A stretch of 48,641 nt of DNA from Candidatus Brocadia sp. WS118 (GTDB taxonomy: Bacteria > Planctomycetota > Brocadiia > Brocadiales > Brocadiaceae): the NCBI GenBank assembly GCA_007618135.1, contig PHFX01000158.1, positions 1 through 48,641 on the forward strand. Reading direction: 5' to 3'. The translations under genes were made by a program, and so were the position numbers. This document shows, one piece after another, positions 44,490 to 48,641 of the stretch. The notes below the pieces were generated by a model that saw nothing but the letters and a program-made list of their open reading frames with translations, ran no database searches and was not told the origin of the DNA. Position 1 is the first letter of the stretch. Every line of letters begins with the position of its first letter.

Positions 44490-44539
44490 CTTCTATCTGG
44501 TTATTGAATAGATGCAATTAAAAGAGAAAGTTTTGGAAT

Positions 44540-45550
44540 ATGAATAGAAACTTAGAAGAGTTTGTCTCTGTTTACTGCCCGGTATGTAAAACAGAATATA
44601 AAGAAAAAGAACAAGTAGATGTCTGCAAAATTTGTGGATGGGAATTTACTTATTCTGCCGATGTGGACTTTCCCCCAAATTTACAACAAAGGTATGAACA
44701 GCGGTTACGAGTTATGAGAGAAAATTGGGGACAATTGCAACAGGCAAAAAAAATGCTTCTGGAAGCGGAGCCGTTAATGAGGAATTTGGAACAGCAGTTA
44801 AACCAAATAACTCGGGAAAGCGAGGAAAAAGGGAAGAAAGTAAACGAGCTTGAACGAAACCTGCAAAGCGTCCAAAAGAAACTACTTGCTGTAGAGCAAC
44901 ATGGAGAAAGGCTTCAGAAAGAGTTGGATACAGCCAAAAAGATGTCCGTAAAACGCCCTGAGTCTCCTCGCAGTGCCCGGGTTACCTTGCTGGAAGACGG
45001 AGCTGCTTCCTTAAAGTGGACTGCCGTTGCCAATGAACAGGATATAAATTACCTGATTGTCAGGAAAACAGCAAGCGCTCCCAAATCACCGGTTGACGGC
45101 GATATTGTTGGGTGGGTTCTGGATACTTCTTGGATCGATAACTCCCCGCCCCAGGATGTACAGATTTATTATTCGATCTTTGCCTTGAAAAGCAAAGCCT
45201 GTTCCGCCCCGGCTCAAACTTCGCACATTATTATCAACTCGCAGGAAGCCCTGCCCCCAATTACCGGGTTGGAGGTTTGGGATCGCCGCCATTACCTGGT
45301 ATTATTATGGGAATGGCCACTGGATGTCGCTAAAGTCTGGGTAAGCTGGCGCCACGATAAATATCCGGAAAGGCCAAGCGATTCAATAGCTCAAAGTCGG
45401 GATATTACCAAAGGAGAGTATGATTCCTCCGGCGGGTTCCAGATCAAAAACCCGGAAGATAAACCGTACTGGTTTGCTGTCTATGCTTATGATAATATAG
45501 GTAAAAAAAGATATGGGCCGGGGGTTTACGTTACCCTTCGAACAGACTAA
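44540..45550 (+). CDS. Zn ribbon - coiled coil - fibronectin-like protein
   Basis: 336 residues. A zinc ribbon opens the protein (YCPVCKTEYKEKEQVDVCKICGW, positions 13-36 with four Cys). A coiled coil follows at about 55-135. The C-terminal 190 residues hold two beta-rich segments with Fn3-like spacing (ARVTLLEDGAASLKWTAV ... NYLIVRKT ... YYSIFAL; then TGLEVWDRRHYLVLLWEWP ... YWFAVYAYD). There is no signal peptide, so the Fn3-like part is probably intracellular. Proteins of this build often occur beside the zinc-finger GTPase and GAP1-type genes that follow, so it is likely a component of that complex. Its exact function is unknown. Confidence 0.82.
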   Translation: MNRNLEEFVSVYCPVCKTEYKEKEQVDVCKICGWEFTYSADVDFPPNLQQRYEQRLRVMRENWGQLQQAKKMLLEAEPLMRNLEQQLNQITRESEEKGKKVNELERNLQSVQKKLLAVEQHGERLQKELDTAKKMSVKRPESPRSARVTLLEDGAASLKWTAVANEQDINYLIVRKTASAPKSPVDGDIVGWVLDTSWIDNSPPQDVQIYYSIFALKSKACSAPAQTSHIIINSQEALPPITGLEVWDRRHYLVLLWEWPLDVAKVWVSWRHDKYPERPSDSIAQSRDITKGEYDSSGGFQIKNPEDKPYWFAVYAYDNIGKKRYGPGVYVTLRTD

Positions 45551-45596
45551 TTCAGACTACTAATATGAACAGATGTAATTTGAGGAGAGGTAAAAT

Positions 45597-46850
45597 ATGA
45601 AGGAATTAACTTGCTTATACTGTTTTGAGACATTCTCGCCGTCAGAAGTGGTATTCCGTTGTATGAATCCGGATAGTAAAGCCTGCGCACCAGAACAGGA
45701 TGAAATGCTCGGAAAGTACCAGCGAAAAATTGGTGACTCACCTATTCTGCCCAGAGTTGTTGAACCGTCTAAAAATTTGCCAACTAAACCTAATAAGGGA
45801 TGGGATAAAATCAAGGGCACGCTTTCTTCAAACAGAAGCCAAATGCTGGCGTTTGCAATTTGCCAGTGTGGATTTAAGACCAGCAAGCGGCTTTGCCCGC
45901 ACTGCCACAATGAGCTACCCAGGCAGTTTGGAGAAACCGACAGTCATACCATTGCGCTGCTAGGCACTATAGAATCCGGTAAGAGCCATTATATAACCGT
46001 GCTTATCCATGAATTAAAAAAACACGTTGCGGCTGATTTCAACGCAGCATTCAGTGAAATGGATGACCAAACCATTAAACGATATAAGGAAGATTTTCAT
46101 AAAAGACTCTATATAAACCGAGTTGTTATTAAAAAAACTGCCTCTGCAAGGACTGATATTTCTGTACGTTATCCATTAATCTATCGTCTTAGTATAGAGA
46201 AAAAAAAACAAATTCAGGCAAGTTCGATGGTCTTTTTTGATACCGCAGGCGACGATTTAGAAGAAATGGATAAAATGGAGACTGAAACAAAATATATAGC
46301 CCGGGCGCAAGGGCTTATATTCCTCATTGACCCGTTGCAGATTCCTCAACTTCGTGACCGGGTTCGCGATAGGAATGTTCTAATACCTCGGGAAATAATT
46401 GATCCGGGCCATATCGTAACCCGGCTCGCCAACCTGGTTCGGGATAGCAGCGGGATAGCTCATGATGCAAAGATTGATACTCCAATAGCTTTTGCTTTTT
46501 CCAAGATCGATGCGGTATTACCGTTTATGCAGCCAGATACCCCAGTGAAATGGGATTCCAACCATGGGGGCTTTTTTGATTTGGAAGATTTTGAACAGGT
46601 GAATGAGAGCATGCATGACCATTTGGCGAACTGGATTGGCCGCGGATTCGAAATGTTTTTAAGGCATAACTTTACCAATTATGCCTTCTTTGGGGTATCG
46701 GCATTGGGATCCGCGCCGGATGAGAGCGGGCAAATCCGCAAAGGGATTGCTCCTCACCGGGTAGTAGATCCCTTTCTCTGGGTACTTTACAAGTTAGGTA
46801 AAATAAAAGGATCAAAGGGTTCTCAAGCGCCTTTGAGCTTTGAAATATAA
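45597..46850 (+). CDS. Zinc-finger P-loop GTPase of the GAP1-associated type
   Basis: 417 residues. The N-terminal 115 residues carry paired zinc fingers (CLYCFETF ... RC; CQCGFKTSKRLCPHCHNELP). The P-loop is at about 121-130 (GTIESGKSH, G1). VFFDTAGDDLE near 218 is the G3/Walker B region, and FAFSKID near 300 is an NKxD-like (SKID) specificity element. It therefore resembles a TRAFAC-type GTPase. GAGGAGAGG precedes the ATG. The gene is 18 bp upstream of the GAP1-N2 gene, the arrangement known from GTPase-centred conflict systems, where the GTPase acts as a switch. The lack of a canonical NKxD Asn makes base specificity less certain. Confidence 0.88.
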   Translation: MKELTCLYCFETFSPSEVVFRCMNPDSKACAPEQDEMLGKYQRKIGDSPILPRVVEPSKNLPTKPNKGWDKIKGTLSSNRSQMLAFAICQCGFKTSKRLCPHCHNELPRQFGETDSHTIALLGTIESGKSHYITVLIHELKKHVAADFNAAFSEMDDQTIKRYKEDFHKRLYINRVVIKKTASARTDISVRYPLIYRLSIEKKKQIQASSMVFFDTAGDDLEEMDKMETETKYIARAQGLIFLIDPLQIPQLRDRVRDRNVLIPREIIDPGHIVTRLANLVRDSSGIAHDAKIDTPIAFAFSKIDAVLPFMQPDTPVKWDSNHGGFFDLEDFEQVNESMHDHLANWIGRGFEMFLRHNFTNYAFFGVSALGSAPDESGQIRKGIAPHRVVDPFLWVLYKLGKIKGSKGSQAPLSFEI

Positions 46851-46851
46851 T

Positions 46852-46871
46852 CATAGAAAAAAAATTCTATG
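46852..46871 (+). promoter_or_regulatory. Hairpin hiding the start codon of the GAP1-like gene
   Basis: CATAGAA (46852-46858) and TTCTATG (46865-46871) are perfect complements around an A6 loop. The last three bases of the right arm are the ATG of the next gene, and no Shine-Dalgarno sequence is visible. The GTPase stop codon is only one base before the stem, so ribosomes finishing the GTPase would open it. Confidence 0.55.
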
Positions 46872-48641
46872 CCGCAATTTTATCAGGTTTATTATACATC
46901 ATGCGTAACCGGTTTGAGCGGTTCAAGCGGGTTTCAGTTTAACGCGGCTTCCCCGGAGCTTGAACCGCACCTGCTCCGGTTGATCGAGCGGTTTTGCGTT
47001 TATGTTCCTCCTGCCTCCGCGCCGCCACAACCTTCACCAGCAGAGATTGAAAATTTGCCGGTTTCCCTATTCTATTCCCCATTACAGGAAGGCGGAGGGG
47101 TGATCGCTCAAGCCAAATATTTGGGCAAGGACTATTCAAATCGCTATGGCAATTATTTTGTGCATGCCCTGGTTGCCAAAGAATCCGATTTACTTATTGA
47201 GAATTTCCCGCCCATATCATTCTGGCGTTTTTCGCACTGGAAAACCCAGGAACAAAGTTCTACCGAATTACCGGCAATCGAAGTCGGAGAATTAAAGGGG
47301 GGAATTCAGATCCTTGAGGTAGCGCAGTTTCTTAAGGATGGTGATCGCCTAAAACATTTGCCAGCTTTGCTAACCGCAGTGGAGGACTCGTTTCGTACCA
47401 AACGTCCACTCATTATTGTGGACGATAACAAGTCGATTGCATTATGGATTGCTGCCATCTTTTATGCCTTTCCCCTACACATTGCGTTGCGTCTATCTTT
47501 TAACACTTACGTTAAAAACCCCTATCAGGCTGATTTTAAAATTATCGGCACTACTCCTGACTCAGACTTTCGTTTTTCCCAGAATGAAATGGAATACCAG
47601 TTTTATGTTTTCGATTTTAAAGGCAATCGATTTAGTTCGATCCAAAATGTCTCTGGATTTGCTGAGAAAATAACCTACCTGTATAAGCAGAAAAATTTAG
47701 AGGAAATTATCGAATTTAATTCTCCTGGCAAATATATTGATCCTGCGTTGCCCATAGAAGATTTAGACTCTGCGCTCTCATATTACGCCTTGAATCGAAA
47801 TTTAGATGTTCCGGGTATTCATGATCGGGGAGCTCTGGCCTTGTACACTAAGCGCCTCTCTACAACTGATCCAGGATCAATTGATCCCATATTTTTGAAT
47901 GAACTTTTTAATTTGGTAATCCAGAAGCATGCTCCTGATTTAACCTTGCTGGAAGTATGCACGGAGTTTTTCCGCACGGCAATGCAAGTGGAAACTATAA
48001 GAAACCGGCCAGGAATTTGGTCTGCTATTGAAAGATCCTATCTTACCTGGCTTCTCGATAAGGCCTTCCGGGTAATTTCACTCGAACAGCTTAGCAAAAC
48101 CCTCGCTAACCTTGAATTTTCCGATAGCGCAATTCGATCCACAAGCCAGCTAAAGGGAATCTGGATAGAACGCTTTGAGCATATTCAAAGCAAAGATCCG
48201 ACAAATTTGTTGGATTTAATCCATTTCGGAGAAAAATTTGGTTTCCTATCCGAGAAGGAAAAAGGGTTAGAAAAAATAGGGAAAGATATAATAGCTCCAA
48301 ATTTAAACAATTTGCGCATTCAAAAAATGCTATTTCAACTCGCGTCCGAACCGGTTGGCAAGAATATTATTGCTGGCATTTGCGAAAGTCTTACCGAAAA
48401 CCTGGAATTACCTGAAACTCAGGATCGTCTAGAATTATTAGTTTCCAACCAGGATATTTTTCCGGAATTAAGAAGAATTGCACTGGAGAAAAACTACTTG
48501 AAGCTTTATTATCAAATTATACAAATTGATCTTGTGGAGAGCCGAGAACAACCGTTCGATGCATTCAAAAAATATATGGAAGATATGTATAATTTAAAAC
48601 AGTCCGGGCACAGTTTAAGCTTAGAATTAGTTGATTCAATT
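46869..48641 (+). CDS. GTPase-associated protein 1 (GAP1-N2 type), N-terminal part
   Basis: The frame stays open for 591 codons to the window edge, so the gene is truncated here. The opening (QFYQVYYTSCVTGLSGSSGF, then AASPELEPHLL) is characteristic of GAP1-N2 proteins. It continues with SLFYSPLQEGGGVIAQAKYLG, NRYGNYFVHALV and FWRFSHWKTQE, typical of that domain. A P-loop-less alpha/beta segment (RPLIIVDDNKSIALWIAAIF, then ALRLSFNTYVKNPYQADFKIIG) follows, then a helical middle region as in GAP1-M. These proteins partner with the preceding zinc-finger GTPase in conflict systems, though their biochemical activity is not settled. The start codon lies in a hairpin with no ribosome binding site, suggesting coupling to the GTPase. 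Confidence 0.9.
   Translation, partial: MPQFYQVYYTSCVTGLSGSSGFQFNAASPELEPHLLRLIERFCVYVPPASAPPQPSPAEIENLPVSLFYSPLQEGGGVIAQAKYLGKDYSNRYGNYFVHALVAKESDLLIENFPPISFWRFSHWKTQEQSSTELPAIEVGELKGGIQILEVAQFLKDGDRLKHLPALLTAVEDSFRTKRPLIIVDDNKSIALWIAAIFYAFPLHIALRLSFNTYVKNPYQADFKIIGTTPDSDFRFSQNEMEYQFYVFDFKGNRFSSIQNVSGFAEKITYLYKQKNLEEIIEFNSPGKYIDPALPIEDLDSALSYYALNRNLDVPGIHDRGALALYTKRLSTTDPGSIDPIFLNELFNLVIQKHAPDLTLLEVCTEFFRTAMQVETIRNRPGIWSAIERSYLTWLLDKAFRVISLEQLSKTLANLEFSDSAIRSTSQLKGIWIERFEHIQSKDPTNLLDLIHFGEKFGFLSEKEKGLEKIGKDIIAPNLNNLRIQKMLFQLASEPVGKNIIAGICESLTENLELPETQDRLELLVSNQDIFPELRRIALEKNYLKLYYQIIQIDLVESREQPFDAFKKYMEDMYNLKQSGHSLSLELVDSI

Noticed and set aside
1-48641. Prophage, transposon or integrative element boundaries
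   Set aside because: I found no integrase, transposase, terminal repeats or tRNA target. Duplications here are explained by paralogous kinase genes.

Overview
The window is a 48.6 kb bacterial segment of roughly 45-50% GC that reads almost entirely as signalling and biological-conflict genes. I saw no tRNA, rRNA, CRISPR array, transposase, phage gene or core-metabolism gene. The envelope-directed ECF sigma/anti-sigma pair, the TPR-CHAT proteases and the very large TPR kinase family would fit a complex Gram-negative bacterium, for example of the FCB/Calditrichota/KSB1 type. That placement is a guess from gene content.

Layout. (1) Positions 1-351 hold the 3' end of a plus-strand TPR gene. (2) Positions 407-12579 are all on the minus strand. 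In order of transcription they are an ECF-like sigma factor, a small zinc-finger (HC2-like) protein, a membrane-spanning anti-sigma-like protein with an outside TPR-like region, a tiny membrane protein with a duplicated Gly-rich motif, an exported and membrane-anchored TPR-CHAT protease, a calcineurin-like phosphoesterase, a helical partner overlapping a second CHAT protease, a third short CHAT protease, and a small membrane protein. (3) After a 239 bp divergent gap, 12819-32974 carries nine consecutive plus-strand paralogues (called K1 to K9 here), each a Ser/Thr protein kinase followed by 7 to 13 forty-residue TPR units. (4) Positions 33004-33080 hold a decayed scrap of a tenth kinase. (5) Positions 33112-48641 form a compact plus-strand operon: radical SAM activase, coiled-coil protein, WD40-Zn ribbon-TIR protein, triple-AAA+ CbxX-type ATPase, short Hsp70, coiled-coil protein, Zn ribbon-coiled coil-beta protein, zinc-finger P-loop GTPase, and a GAP1-N2 type GTPase-associated protein that runs off the window.

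How it may work (inference). The last block has the parts expected of a GTPase/GAP1-centred conflict system, with a TIR domain as the likely NAD+-consuming effector and AAA+/Hsp70 ATPases as remodellers. The nine kinases upstream, in the same orientation with short gaps, look like a sensor or relay layer whose TPR arrays vary while the kinase N-lobe is kept uniform. The divergent minus-strand block adds three CHAT (caspase-like) proteases and an envelope-stress-type sigma circuit. The proposal that the kinase array, the CHAT block and the TIR/GTPase block form one system rests on adjacency and shared domain vocabulary. The most unusual sequence-level observations are the constant-head/variable-tail structure of the kinase array, the K3/K9 cassette swap with a sharp boundary at the TPR array, and the kinase relic ahead of the radical SAM gene.
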